From contig JAQWAJ010000004.1 of the NCBI GenBank assembly GCA_028707745.1, forward strand, positions 1-15,354: 15,354 nucleotides of DNA. The letters run 5' to 3'. The notes under the pieces are model-generated. The model made no database searches, was not told where the DNA came from, and worked only from the letters and a program-made list of their open reading frames with translations. Within the stretch, counting starts at the first letter, position 1. The number at the start of each line of letters is the position of its first letter. The stretch comes from Bacteroidales bacterium (GTDB lineage: Bacteria > Bacteroidota > Bacteroidia > Bacteroidales > UBA12481). Made by a program: the position numbers and the translations under genes. Shown here piece after piece: positions 1-7,103 of this stretch.

Positions 1-1
1 C

Positions 2-187
2 GGAATGGTCAATCCGGGGAAATATGAAACCAGCCGGTTACTTCATCAAGCCGGTGTGGTTAATGGCCGCGACCTGACTACCGAAGCCGCCCTAACCAAA
101 CTGATGTTTCTGCTGGGGCAGGATTCCGGTACAGCCAGCGTGAAAGAGCACCTGAACGAATCAATTAGTGGTGAAATAACCATTTAA
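2..187 (+). CDS. ansA: Type I L-asparaginase, C-terminal fragment (5' end outside window)
   Basis: This is the 3' end of a gene that begins before the window; the frame is open from base 2 and ends at TAA 185-187. About 61 C-terminal residues are visible. They include GVVNGRDLTTEAALTKLMFL, which closely resembles the end of bacterial type I (AnsA-like, cytoplasmic) asparaginases, where a GxDMTTEAALTKL segment is typical. The family hydrolyses L-asparagine to aspartate and ammonia. The catalytic threonines lie in the missing N-terminal part, so activity cannot be judged here. The ATG at base 5 is internal and is not a start, because the conserved tail continues upstream of it. The gene is followed by 44 bp and then the tRNA-Ser gene. 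The assignment rests on the tail alone; a related asparaginase/glutaminase paralogue is the main alternative. Confidence 0.75.
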   Translation, partial: GMVNPGKYETSRLLHQAGVVNGRDLTTEAALTKLMFLLGQDSGTASVKEHLNESISGEITI

Positions 188-211
188 GTCAGCAGTATAT
201 AAAAAAAATTG

Positions 212-219
212 TAAATTTG
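212..219 (+). promoter_or_regulatory. Bacteroidota -7 element upstream of tRNA-Ser
   Basis: The octamer TAAATTTG is a perfect match to the Bacteroidota sigma-ABfr -7 consensus TAnnTTTG. It ends 12 bp before the mature 5' end of the tRNA, giving a predicted start a few bases upstream of the tRNA. No clear TTTG is seen at the -33 position (around 188-191), so the call rests on the -7 element and its placement. Confidence 0.55.
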
Positions 220-231
220 CGCCACGATTTT

Positions 232-321
232 GGAGAGATGGCCGAGTGGTCGAAGGCGCACGCCTGGAAAGCGTGTACCCTGCGTGAAGCGGGGTCGAGG
301 GTTCGAATCCCTCTTTCTCCG
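232..321 (+). tRNA. tRNA-Ser (anticodon GGA)
   Basis: This is a class II tRNA with a long variable arm. The acceptor stem pairs 232-238 (GGAGAGA) with 314-320 (TTTCTCC), including one G-T pair, and the discriminator base is G321. The anticodon stem is 259-263 with 271-275 (CACGC/GCGTG) around the loop CTGGAAA, so the anticodon is GGA at 266-268, which reads UCC and UCU codons. The T stem is 297-301 with 309-313 around TTCGAAT. The long variable arm lies around 276-296. CCA is not encoded: the bases after G321 are CGG. The long arm and the G73 discriminator agree with serine identity. It lies between the asparaginase gene and a small secreted-protein gene on the same strand. Confidence 0.97.
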
Positions 322-376
322 CGGATGGTTATTATACTGACCAACTCGAAAACGGGAATTAACTAATCGATTAGAC

Positions 377-670
377 ATGAGAAAAATTGCTGTGATTACT
401 TTATGCGGGATGCTTTGCGTTGGTGCATCTTTTCTCGACGTTAAAGCTCAGAACGTGCCGACCGGGCCTCCTGATACTTCAGTGACCGCCAGGCCGACTA
501 TACCACCGGACACCTCTGTACCGACTCCGAAAAAATCAGATAAACCTGTTTCCAAGGTATCGGATACAAAATCAACCGGGAATACGGGACTGATCATCGG
601 CATCATTGCCGCTGTTGCGATTGCTGGTTTGGGAATTGTCCTGATCCGTAAGAACAATAAGAAAAAGTAA
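377..670 (+). CDS. Small exported protein with C-terminal membrane anchor (unknown function)
   Basis: I do not recognise the family. The 97-residue product has three clear parts. Residues 1-24 are a signal peptide: a basic MRK start, a hydrophobic core, and a likely cleavage after VKA, leaving Gln as the new N-terminus. Residues 25-70 are a Pro/Thr/Ser-rich, low-complexity linker in which PPDTSV occurs twice (31-36 and 43-48). Residues 71-90 form a Gly/Ala/Ile/Leu-rich transmembrane helix followed by a strongly basic tail, RKNNKKK. This predicts a bitopic protein with an outward-facing linker and a short cytoplasmic tail, or a C-terminal sorting-type signal. No obvious promoter lies in the 55 bp after the tRNA, so it may be cotranscribed with the tRNA. 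The signal peptide, anchor and plausible ATG make it more likely real than an ORF shadow. Confidence 0.7.
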   Translation: MRKIAVITLCGMLCVGASFLDVKAQNVPTGPPDTSVTARPTIPPDTSVPTPKKSDKPVSKVSDTKSTGNTGLIIGIIAAVAIAGLGIVLIRKNNKKK

Positions 671-673
671 ACC

Positions 674-742
674 TTAGAGTTGCCAACTTTATTTAGAGTT
701 GCCAACTTTTCCTTAAGTTGGCAACTCTAGGAAAAGTTGGCA
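674..742. terminator. Repeat-built bidirectional hairpin region between convergent genes
   Basis: The space between the small exported-protein gene and tatC (convergent ends) is almost entirely repeats. A 17-base unit TTAGAGTTGCCAACTTT occurs at 674-690 and again at 693-709. Its inverted copy lies at 715-729. Arms 694-708 and 715-729 pair perfectly for 15 bp around a 6-base loop, with T-rich and A-rich flanks. An alternative 13-bp pairing joins 700-712 with 730-742, and the first direct copy (675-689) could also pair with 715-729. Position and symmetry fit a terminator serving both strands. The extra copies also suggest a REP-like element. The structure is seen in the sequence; the terminator role is inferred. 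Confidence 0.7.
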
Positions 743-745
743 TTT

Positions 746-1576
746 CTACTCTTCTTCCCTCTCTTCTCTCTCCCTCTTTATCCTTGCCGAAATAATAATG
801 GATATTTCGTATAGTGCGTACATGGGAACCGTGACCATGATCTGACTGAAAATATCCGGCGGGGTGATGATGCCGGCTACAATCAGGATGAGAATCAATG
901 CGTGCTTACGGTATTTCCGCATAAATTCAGGAGTCAGTATCCCTACTTTACTCAGGAAATAGACCAGAATCGGCATTTCAAAGACCAGCCCCGTGGCAAA
1001 AATCAATGAAGTGATAGTACTGATGTAGGACTTCAGGTTGATCTGATTGATTACCTCAGCACTTACCGTATAGGTTCCCAAAAAGTTGATCGTAAGAGGG
1101 ACAATCATGAAATAGCCGAAAAGTATCCCTATGATAAACAAGGCCGATGTGTAAAACACCATGCCATGTGAATACCTTTTTTCCGAATTTTTCAGCGCCG
1201 GTAATATGAATCGATATAACTCCCAGAAAATGTAAGGGGCCGCCAATATTAAACCACCGTACAGGGCAATTGACATGTGCATCCTGAACTGACCGGCCAT
1301 ATCGATATTGATCAACTGGATCGGGAGTTCCTTAAAGCAAAGTTGATCCGTATGAACAATCTCCCCCAACTTGCAAAACATTCGATTGGTGAAGAAATCG
1401 ACCGATTTGGGAGCCAGAAGGATCTGGTCGACAATGAACTTTTTCAGACAAAACACGATGACAGCAAAAACCCCTATCGAGGCGATTGAACGCATCAAAT
1501 GACCCCTCAGCACTTCCAGGTGCTCAAGGAAAGTCATATCATTCGCATCCTTGTGCTTAAGCTTTTTCCTGTCCAA
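746..1576 (-). CDS. tatC: Sec-independent protein translocase TatC
   Basis: TatC is the multi-spanning inner-membrane receptor of the twin-arginine translocase, which exports folded proteins and binds the RR signal peptide. The 276-residue product has the hallmark N-terminal MTFLEHLEVLRGHL, the cytoplasmic-loop motif FWELYRFILPAL with its conserved Glu and Pro, and about six hydrophobic segments. The C-terminus is highly charged (Arg/Glu-rich). The longest form starts with TTG at 1576-1574; an in-frame stop lies further upstream. The only early ATG is at codon 14, directly before TFLEHL, with AAGGA upstream of it. Relatives often have a short charged leader before MTFLEHL, so TTG is plausible but the start is uncertain. 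It lies 57 bp downstream of tatA on the same strand, so the two probably form a minimal tatA-tatC operon. No tatB is seen, as is usual in this phylum. Confidence 0.96.
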   Translation of the reverse strand: MDRKKLKHKDANDMTFLEHLEVLRGHLMRSIASIGVFAVIVFCLKKFIVDQILLAPKSVDFFTNRMFCKLGEIVHTDQLCFKELPIQLINIDMAGQFRMHMSIALYGGLILAAPYIFWELYRFILPALKNSEKRYSHGMVFYTSALFIIGILFGYFMIVPLTINFLGTYTVSAEVINQINLKSYISTITSLIFATGLVFEMPILVYFLSKVGILTPEFMRKYRKHALILILIVAGIITPPDIFSQIMVTVPMYALYEISIIISARIKREREEREEE

Positions 1577-1633
1577 ATTGGAGCGAATTAAAAGTTTAGG
1601 GATTGCCTGTCGATCGGCATAGGACTAAAAATA

Positions 1634-1837
1634 TTAATCCTTCTTTTCAGTCGGTGTAGTATTGTTAGGTCCTTCACTATTTGGCTTTGAAGCCTCCTTG
1701 AACTCTTTAATTCCTTTACCCAGTCCATGCATCAGTTCGGGAATCTTTTTCCCTCCGAACAGAAGGACGACAACGAGAACAATCAGAATAATTTCGGTTG
1801 GTCCGAGAACCCCAGCTAAAACAAGTGATAAATTCAT
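1634..1837 (-). CDS. tatA: Twin-arginine translocase subunit TatA/TatE
   Basis: This 67-residue protein has the standard TatA design: a short N-terminal transmembrane helix (about residues 10-28), the hinge [20 protein letters not shown] forming the amphipathic helix, then a short hydrophilic tail. TatA oligomers form the export pore recruited by TatC after substrate binding. The family signature FGxKKIPEL is intact. The start is the ATG at 1837-1835, and the length is normal for the family. It is the first gene of the leftward tatA-tatC pair and is driven from the divergent promoter region shared with leuS. In genomes without TatB, a single TatA can serve both roles; that this holds here is inferred from the absence of a second copy in the window. 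Confidence 0.96.
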   Translation of the reverse strand: MNLSLVLAGVLGPTEIILIVLVVVLLFGGKKIPELMHGLGKGIKEFKEASKPNSEGPNNTTPTEKKD

Positions 1838-1862
1838 GTTAGTATCTGTTAATTAAGCCGAG

Positions 1863-1870
1863 CAAAGGTA
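1863..1870 (-). promoter_or_regulatory. tatA promoter, Bacteroidota -7 element
   Basis: On the minus strand this reads TACCTTTG, a perfect match to TAnnTTTG. It lies 25 bp upstream of the tatA start codon, predicting a leader of roughly 20 bases. A weak -33 counterpart (a TTTC instead of TTTG) lies about 17 bp further upstream, overlapping the upstream part of the divergent leuS promoter. Confidence 0.55.
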
Positions 1871-1899
1871 TAACATTTTCATAGAAACTGAGGTTTTTA

Positions 1900-1907
1900 T
1901 ACTTTCG
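1900..1907 (+). promoter_or_regulatory. leuS promoter, probable -7 element
   Basis: TACTTTCG matches TAnnTTTG at all fixed positions but one. It lies 46 bp before the leuS ATG, in the 116-bp region between divergent tatA and leuS. A TTTTC at 1876-1880 is the best -33 candidate. It is a weaker match than the tatA element facing the other way. Confidence 0.4.
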
Positions 1908-1953
1908 CCAAATGTTTTTCGCGCTAAACGGATAATCAGAGACCTTCATTATT

Positions 1954-4737
1954 ATGGAATACAACTTCAGGGAAATTGAACCCAGATGGCAGGCATACTG
2001 GAAATCACACGGAACGTTCGAAGTGAAAACCGAACCCGCCAAACCCAAATTCTACGTATTGGACATGTTCCCATACCCCTCCGGGGCCGGGCTACATGTT
2101 GGCCATCCCCTGGGGTATATCGCTTCTGATATCTACTCCTGGTACAAACGGCTAAACGGATTTAATGTCCTTCATCCGATGGGATATGATGCATTCGGGT
2201 TGCCGGCTGAGCAATATGCCATTCAAACCGGGCAGCATCCTGCCGTCACTACTGAAAACAACATCCGCCGTTACCGGGAACAACTTGATAAGATCGGATT
2301 TTCATTTGATTGGTCACGTGAAGTAAGAACCTGTGATCCTGATTATTACAAATGGACCCAGTGGGTTTTTGTCCAGTTGTTCAACCATTGGTATAATACA
2401 GAATCCGACAAAGCCGAGCCGATCGATAAACTCATCAGCCACCTGCAAAATTCGGGTACAACCGGATTGACTGCAGCCTGCACCGAGCCGCTTGATTTCA
2501 CGGCCTCCGATTGGAAGGGCATGTCGATAGAGAAACAGCAGGAAACCTTACTGAACTACCGGCTTGCCTATCTGGCTGAAACGCTGGTCAACTGGTGCCC
2601 GGCACTGGGTACCGTTCTGGCTAATGATGAAGTTAAGGAGGGCCTTTCAGTCAGGGGTGGACATCCTGTAGAACAAAAACGAATGAAACAGTGGCTGCTC
2701 CGGGTTTCGGCCTATTCTGAAAGGCTGCTCAACGGACTCGACAAGATCGACTGGACCGACTCACTCAAGGAGATGCAGCGCAACTGGATCGGGCGGTCAG
2801 AAGGTGCAAATATGTTCTTTGCAGTTCCTTCGAAAGATCTCACCATCGAGATATTCACCACCCGCGCCGACACCATTTTCGGCGCCACTTTCATGGTATT
2901 GGCGCCCGAATCGGAACTGGTGGCCCAGCTGACACAACCTGACCATGAGGATGAGGTCGACCATTATCTGATGGAAACCAGGAAGCGGACCGAAAGGGAA
3001 AGGATGGCAGATGTTAAAAAAGTTACCGGCGTATTTACCGGCTCCTATGCCATCAATCCATTTACCGGACTTGAAATCCCCATTTGGGTGGCCGATTATG
3101 TTTTAGCCGGATATGGCACGGGCGCCATCATGGCGGTTCCGGCACATGACAGCCGCGACTTCAAGTTTGCCAGACGGTTCAGTCTGCCGATCATCCAGGT
3201 TGTCCTGCAACCCGGCCAGGAGCCCACCGATCCGAACAGTTGGGAGGATTCATTCGATGCCAAGGAAGGCACCATGATCAATTCATCCTTCCTGAACGGG
3301 TTGTCGGTCAGCGAGGCGATCGCCCGCACCAAAACGGAAGTTGAATCCCGCAAAATTGGCCAGGTTCAGGTAAATTACCGTTTGCGCGACGCCATTTTTA
3401 GTCGCCAGCGTTATTGGGGAGAGCCTTTCCCCATCTACTACAAGAACAATACTCCATACGTAATGGACGAGTCGAAGCTGCCGGTCAGGCTGCCCGAAAT
3501 CGATGCTTTTCTACCGACTGAAAAAGGAGAACCGCCACTGGGGCGCGCTGCAAACTGGGCCACGGCCGACGGCTATCCGATCGAACTCAGCACCATGCCG
3601 GGATTTGCCGGATCATCCGCTTACTATCTGCGGTACATGGATCCAAAAAATGACAAAGCGCTGGTTTCAAAAGAAGCCAATGGATATTGGCAGGATGTGG
3701 ATTTATATGTCGGCGGAACCGAACACGCCACAGGCCACCTGATCTATTCGCGTTTCTGGAACAAATTCCTGTTCGATACCGGATTTGTTTGCAAGGATGA
3801 ACCTTTCCGCAAGCTGATCAACCAGGGGATGATCCAGGGCCGGTCAAATTTTGCCTACCGGGTTAAAGGAACCAATCAGTTTGTTTCACTGGGGCTGAAA
3901 GACGGATACGAAACTACGACTATCCATGTGGATGTCAATATAGTAAGGAACGACTTTCTGGATACCGAGGCGTTCCGAAACTGGAACCCGGAATATAAAA
4001 ACGCAGAATTTATCCTCGAAAACGGGAAATATATATGCGGATGGGCCGTTGAAAAGATGTCAAAGTCGATGTACAACGTGGTTAATCCGGATATCATCAT
4101 AGAAAAATACGGTGCCGATATGCTGAGGCTGTACGAGATGTTCCTCGGACCGGTTGAGCAATCAAAACCCTGGGACACCAACGGTATCGACGGAGTGCAT
4201 AAATTCTTCCGCAAGCTCTGGAGGCTCTATTATCAGGAGCCGAAAGGCTGGATCATCGAAGACGAAAAGCCCTCTGCTGCTGAGCTCAAAGTATTACATC
4301 GCACGATTAAACGGACCAGTGACGATATCGAGCGTTTCTCATTCAATACGGCGGTGAGTTCCTTTATGATTTGTGTAAACGAGCTGATTGACCTGAATTG
4401 CCATAAAAAAGCTATTCTGGAACCCCTGCTCATCCTGATGGCTCCGTTTGCCCCGCACTTCGCCGAGGAGTTGTGGAGCAAATTCGGTCATCCTGAAAGC
4501 ATCTCAAAGGCAAGCTGGCCAATGCTGAATAATGCCTGTCTGGTGGAGGATACCATTGAGTATCCGGTATCCTTTAATGGAAAAATGCGCTTTAAAATTG
4601 AACTTCCGGCTGATCTGGATGTCAAAGGGGTCGAAGTTGCGATAACGAACCACGAACTTACTTTGAAACAACTGCAGGGTGCCAAACCCAAAAAGATCGT
4701 AGTAGTTCCGAAACGAATCATTAACATAGTATTCTAA
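1954..4737 (+). CDS. leuS: Leucyl-tRNA synthetase
   Basis: LeuRS is a class Ia enzyme that charges tRNA-Leu with leucine and hydrolyses mischarged products. The 927-residue protein is intact. The HIGH-type motif is HVGH at residues 48-51 and the KMSKS loop is at 701-705. The CP1 editing domain shows the threonine-rich TTRADT at 302-307 and AHDSRD at 397-402, with the aspartate used in editing. A segment of about 50 residues (roughly 150-200, [11 protein letters not shown] onward to NYRLAYL) has no counterpart in E. coli LeuRS and, as I recall, is typical of Bacteroidota; it also makes the protein longer than E. coli's roughly 860 residues. The anticodon-binding domain and a C-terminal domain follow KMSKS. 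The M23 peptidase gene follows after 13 bp and is probably cotranscribed. Confidence 0.98.
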   Translation: MEYNFREIEPRWQAYWKSHGTFEVKTEPAKPKFYVLDMFPYPSGAGLHVGHPLGYIASDIYSWYKRLNGFNVLHPMGYDAFGLPAEQYAIQTGQHPAVTTENNIRRYREQLDKIGFSFDWSREVRTCDPDYYKWTQWVFVQLFNHWYNTESDKAEPIDKLISHLQNSGTTGLTAACTEPLDFTASDWKGMSIEKQQETLLNYRLAYLAETLVNWCPALGTVLANDEVKEGLSVRGGHPVEQKRMKQWLLRVSAYSERLLNGLDKIDWTDSLKEMQRNWIGRSEGANMFFAVPSKDLTIEIFTTRADTIFGATFMVLAPESELVAQLTQPDHEDEVDHYLMETRKRTERERMADVKKVTGVFTGSYAINPFTGLEIPIWVADYVLAGYGTGAIMAVPAHDSRDFKFARRFSLPIIQVVLQPGQEPTDPNSWEDSFDAKEGTMINSSFLNGLSVSEAIARTKTEVESRKIGQVQVNYRLRDAIFSRQRYWGEPFPIYYKNNTPYVMDESKLPVRLPEIDAFLPTEKGEPPLGRAANWATADGYPIELSTMPGFAGSSAYYLRYMDPKNDKALVSKEANGYWQDVDLYVGGTEHATGHLIYSRFWNKFLFDTGFVCKDEPFRKLINQGMIQGRSNFAYRVKGTNQFVSLGLKDGYETTTIHVDVNIVRNDFLDTEAFRNWNPEYKNAEFILENGKYICGWAVEKMSKSMYNVVNPDIIIEKYGADMLRLYEMFLGPVEQSKPWDTNGIDGVHKFFRKLWRLYYQEPKGWIIEDEKPSAAELKVLHRTIKRTSDDIERFSFNTAVSSFMICVNELIDLNCHKKAILEPLLILMAPFAPHFAEELWSKFGHPESISKASWPMLNNACLVEDTIEYPVSFNGKMRFKIELPADLDVKGVEVAITNHELTLKQLQGAKPKKIVVVPKRIINIVF

Positions 4738-4750
4738 AACCCTGATATTC

Positions 4751-6091
4751 ATGACTTTTAAGAAAATAATTCACTCTATAAGAAAGACCTTTGACGTTGC
4801 ACAGAAAAAATTAGGCTACAAAAGAAGACACTATATCATCACCGTATTAACCTCAGTCGGGCTGATTGCCATCGGCTGGGTGGCCGGTCACCTCAACTGG
4901 GATTTAATCATCAACGGAGAACCGGCTCCTGCACCGGTGATCGTTCAACAGGTAACCAATGATGAGTTCGACATGCCGGTAGATTCATTTAGTATAGAGA
5001 CTATCTATGTGAGAGCCAATCAGTTTCCGTCTGAAATCCTTTCGGACCGGGGAGTCAGTATGGGCACCATTGACCGGCTGTCCAAAGAATTCAACTGGGT
5101 TTTTGATTTACGCAGGATGAAAGCCGGTAACCAGCTGAATTTTTACTATTCACCTGATTCGATGCACCAGCTCCAGTATATGATTTATGAGAAGAGCGTA
5201 TCGGAGTTTGTTGTATATAATTTTAAAGATTCGCTGCAGGTTAGTCTGAAGAAGAAAGAGATAAAAACCCAGGTATGTTATACCGAAGTAGTCATAAAAA
5301 CCACCTTATGGGATGCATTGGCTGATGAAGGACTTCCTTTTTCAATGATTACCGAGATAGAGAAAGTATTTCAATGGATGATCGATCTTTATTCCTTAAA
5401 CCGGGGTGACCGTTTTGAGGTAATTTATCAAAACCTGTCTATCAACAATGAATCGATAGGCATTGGGGATATCTATGCAGGTAAATGTTTATACGGGAAA
5501 AAATGGTTCGAAGCTTATCAGTTCGAGCAGAATGGGATCACCAGCTACTTTAATGAAAAGGGAGAAAGTCTTCGTCGTGCCTTCCTGAAAGCACCTCTGA
5601 GTTCAGTTCATATCACCTCGAAATTCACCAACAGCCGCATGCATCCTATATTAAGGATCCGCCGTCCGCATTACGGTGTCGATTATGCAGCGCCAAGCGG
5701 AACGCCCGTAGTCAGCATCGGTGATGGCAAAGTGATTGAAAAAGGGCATAACGGTGGAGGTGGCAACACGTTGAAAATAAAGCTGAATAACACGTTCACC
5801 ACAGGCTATATGCATCTTTCGGGTTATGCTAAGGGGATTAGTGTCGGCGCAGCAGTCAGACAAGGAGATGTGGTTGCTTATGTGGGTTCAACCGGGCTTT
5901 CAACGGGTCCGCATCTGGATTTTCGGATCTGGCAAAACGGCAAACCGGTAGATCCTCTGAAAGTGGAATCACCGCCTGTTGAACCGGTAGATTCGAAACT
6001 GCGGCATGCTTTTGACTCAATCGTCAAGGTTTATCGGGGCGAGTTTGATCGTTACAAGAAAGAGGGCTCAGCTTCTGTAAAAAAACCTTAA
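4751..6091 (+). CDS. MepM-like M23 family metallopeptidase, membrane-anchored
   Basis: This 446-residue protein is a predicted peptidoglycan endopeptidase acting in the periplasm. A basic N-terminus precedes one transmembrane segment (about residues 27-46). A periplasmic region resembling the OapA/LysM-like module of MepM-type enzymes follows, and then the M23 catalytic domain from about residue 275. The join YFNEKGESLRRAFLKAPL and the downstream SKFTNSRMHPIL are characteristic of the MepM/ShyA group. The zinc site shows H307 and D311 (HYGVD) and the catalytic H355 (YMHL). The final HxH motif instead reads H388-L-D390, so Asp replaces the usual second His ligand. The gene starts 13 bp after leuS, probably in one transcript. 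Its last 68 bp overlap the end of purN on the other strand. Lytic activity is likely but not certain, given the ligand change. Confidence 0.9.
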   Translation: MTFKKIIHSIRKTFDVAQKKLGYKRRHYIITVLTSVGLIAIGWVAGHLNWDLIINGEPAPAPVIVQQVTNDEFDMPVDSFSIETIYVRANQFPSEILSDRGVSMGTIDRLSKEFNWVFDLRRMKAGNQLNFYYSPDSMHQLQYMIYEKSVSEFVVYNFKDSLQVSLKKKEIKTQVCYTEVVIKTTLWDALADEGLPFSMITEIEKVFQWMIDLYSLNRGDRFEVIYQNLSINNESIGIGDIYAGKCLYGKKWFEAYQFEQNGITSYFNEKGESLRRAFLKAPLSSVHITSKFTNSRMHPILRIRRPHYGVDYAAPSGTPVVSIGDGKVIEKGHNGGGGNTLKIKLNNTFTTGYMHLSGYAKGISVGAAVRQGDVVAYVGSTGLSTGPHLDFRIWQNGKPVDPLKVESPPVEPVDSKLRHAFDSIVKVYRGEFDRYKKEGSASVKKP

Positions 6092-6635
6092 TGGTGACCG
6101 GGTAATACCGGTGTTCCAGCTGATGAATCCGGCCAGCCAGGTCATCAGGGGTATCCCCGTGTAATACAGGGCATTCTGCCTGAAACAGAATTTCCCCCCG
6201 GTCATAATGTTCATCAATCAGGTGAATGGTAATTCCTGATTTCTTGCGACCTTCACGGATCACTGACTCATGTACCTTCATTCCGTACATACCCTTGCCG
6301 CCAAAATCGGGAAGCAAGGCCGGGTGAATGTTGATGATTCGTCTCGGAAAAGTTATCAACAGGTAATCCGGAATCAGCCATAAAAACCCGGCCAGAACAA
6401 TCACGTCAATACTGGCATCAATGAGAATATCAAGAATCTCGCGGGTTTGATAAAAGGTATTGCGATTAAACACGACTGTTGGAACCGAAAGCTTTTTGGC
6501 CCGTTCAATCACATAAGCATCAGGCTTATTCGCAAGAACCATCGTAACCGAGTGCTCGGGGTCATCTGAAAAGTAGTGGATGATTGCCTCTGCATTGGTA
6601 CCTGAACCGGATGCAAAAATTGCTATATTGCTCAT
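6024..6635 (-). CDS. purN: Phosphoribosylglycinamide formyltransferase
   Basis: PurN transfers a formyl group from 10-formyltetrahydrofolate to GAR, the third step of de novo purine synthesis, in the cytoplasm. The 203-residue protein begins with the phosphate-binding loop FASGSGTNAEAI. It contains the catalytic NIHPALLPDFGGKGMYG, with Asn102 and His104, and the folate-site GITIHLIDEHYDRGEILFQ, with the conserved Asp residues at 141 and 145. The conserved fold is complete by about residue 187 (YYPVTIKVFLQKL). The remaining tail (SPLSCNDQTRPDKP) is poorly conserved and is encoded by the stretch that overlaps the 3' end of the M23 gene. The ATG at 6635-6633 fits the family N-terminus exactly. 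I found no clear promoter in the 203 bp upstream. Confidence 0.97.
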   Translation of the reverse strand: MSNIAIFASGSGTNAEAIIHYFSDDPEHSVTMVLANKPDAYVIERAKKLSVPTVVFNRNTFYQTREILDILIDASIDVIVLAGFLWLIPDYLLITFPRRIINIHPALLPDFGGKGMYGMKVHESVIREGRKKSGITIHLIDEHYDRGEILFQAECPVLHGDTPDDLAGRIHQLEHRYYPVTIKVFLQKLSPLSCNDQTRPDKP

Positions 6636-6838
6636 TTATTGTTTGTTATGAATTTTAATCGCCCGAATTTTTCTGTCGCTTTCCGGGGTTTGTAAAATTG
6701 GATATTTCGACAGGATTTACCCCGTTCAAAATAAAAAAAGTCATTTTTTTTGATAATGAGGTAGAGAAGTGCTTTATTTGCAAGGCAAAAATTATCAGGA
6801 TTTCTGCTTAATTTATTATTAATTAAAACTTTAAAGCT
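6636..6838. other. Divergent intergenic region purN/acpP
   Basis: This 203-bp AT-rich region separates divergent purN and acpP. Its right half holds a good acpP promoter (6749-6780) and an AT-rich leader that includes AATTAAAACTTTAAAG just before the acpP ATG. I see no Shine-Dalgarno sequence, consistent with the phylum's weak use of one. The left half, upstream of purN, contains no good TAnnTTTG match on the minus strand and no convincing RNA structure. Confidence 0.6.
6749..6780 (+). promoter_or_regulatory. acpP operon promoter (-33 TTTG, -7 TTTATTTG)
   Basis: TTTG at 6749-6752 and TTTATTTG at 6773-6780 are separated by 20 bases, the usual spacing of the Bacteroidota -33 (TTTG) and -7 (TAnnTTTG) elements; the -7 has one mismatch. 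The predicted start is around 6785-6788, giving a leader of about 50 bases before acpP. This is the best two-part promoter in the window, and it suits a highly expressed fatty acid synthesis operon. Confidence 0.65.
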
Positions 6839-7078
6839 ATGTCAGACATTGAATCCAGAGTTAAAGCGATTATCGTAGATAAGCTGGGCGTTGACGAATC
6901 CGAAGTAACTCTAGAATCCAGCTTCACGAATGATCTTGGAGCTGACTCACTGGATACGGTAGAACTGATCATGGAATTTGAAAAGGAATTTAACCTTGCT
7001 ATTCCGGATGATCAGGCTGAAACCATCGTAACTGTTGGTGATGCGGTTAGTTATGTAGAAGCAAATACAAAAGGGTAA
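6839..7078 (+). CDS. acpP: Acyl carrier protein
   Basis: ACP carries the growing acyl chain on a 4'-phosphopantetheine arm in type II fatty acid synthesis. The 79-residue acidic protein has the attachment motif [10 protein letters not shown] with Ser37 as the predicted modified residue, and it ends near the family's usual length. The N-terminal [19 protein letters not shown] is a standard ACP helix 1. It is the first gene of a compact operon (acpP, fabF, rnc and more). fabF, which acts on ACP-bound substrates, starts 25 bp downstream. A good Bacteroidota promoter lies upstream. Confidence 0.98.
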   Translation: MSDIESRVKAIIVDKLGVDESEVTLESSFTNDLGADSLDTVELIMEFEKEFNLAIPDDQAETIVTVGDAVSYVEANTKG

Positions 7079-7103
7079 CTTAACCATAATTTGGGTAAGG
7101 AAT

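Noticed and set aside
184..378. 64-codon minus-strand frame over the tRNA-Ser gene
   Set aside because: It covers a confident tRNA gene and has no protein features; antisense frames over tRNAs are common artefacts.
6673..6713. Inverted pair CTGTCG / CGACAG upstream of purN, considered as an operator or RNA switch
   Set aside because: The arms are only 6 bp and 29 bp apart, and no purine-riboswitch-like structure is visible; chance is enough to explain it.
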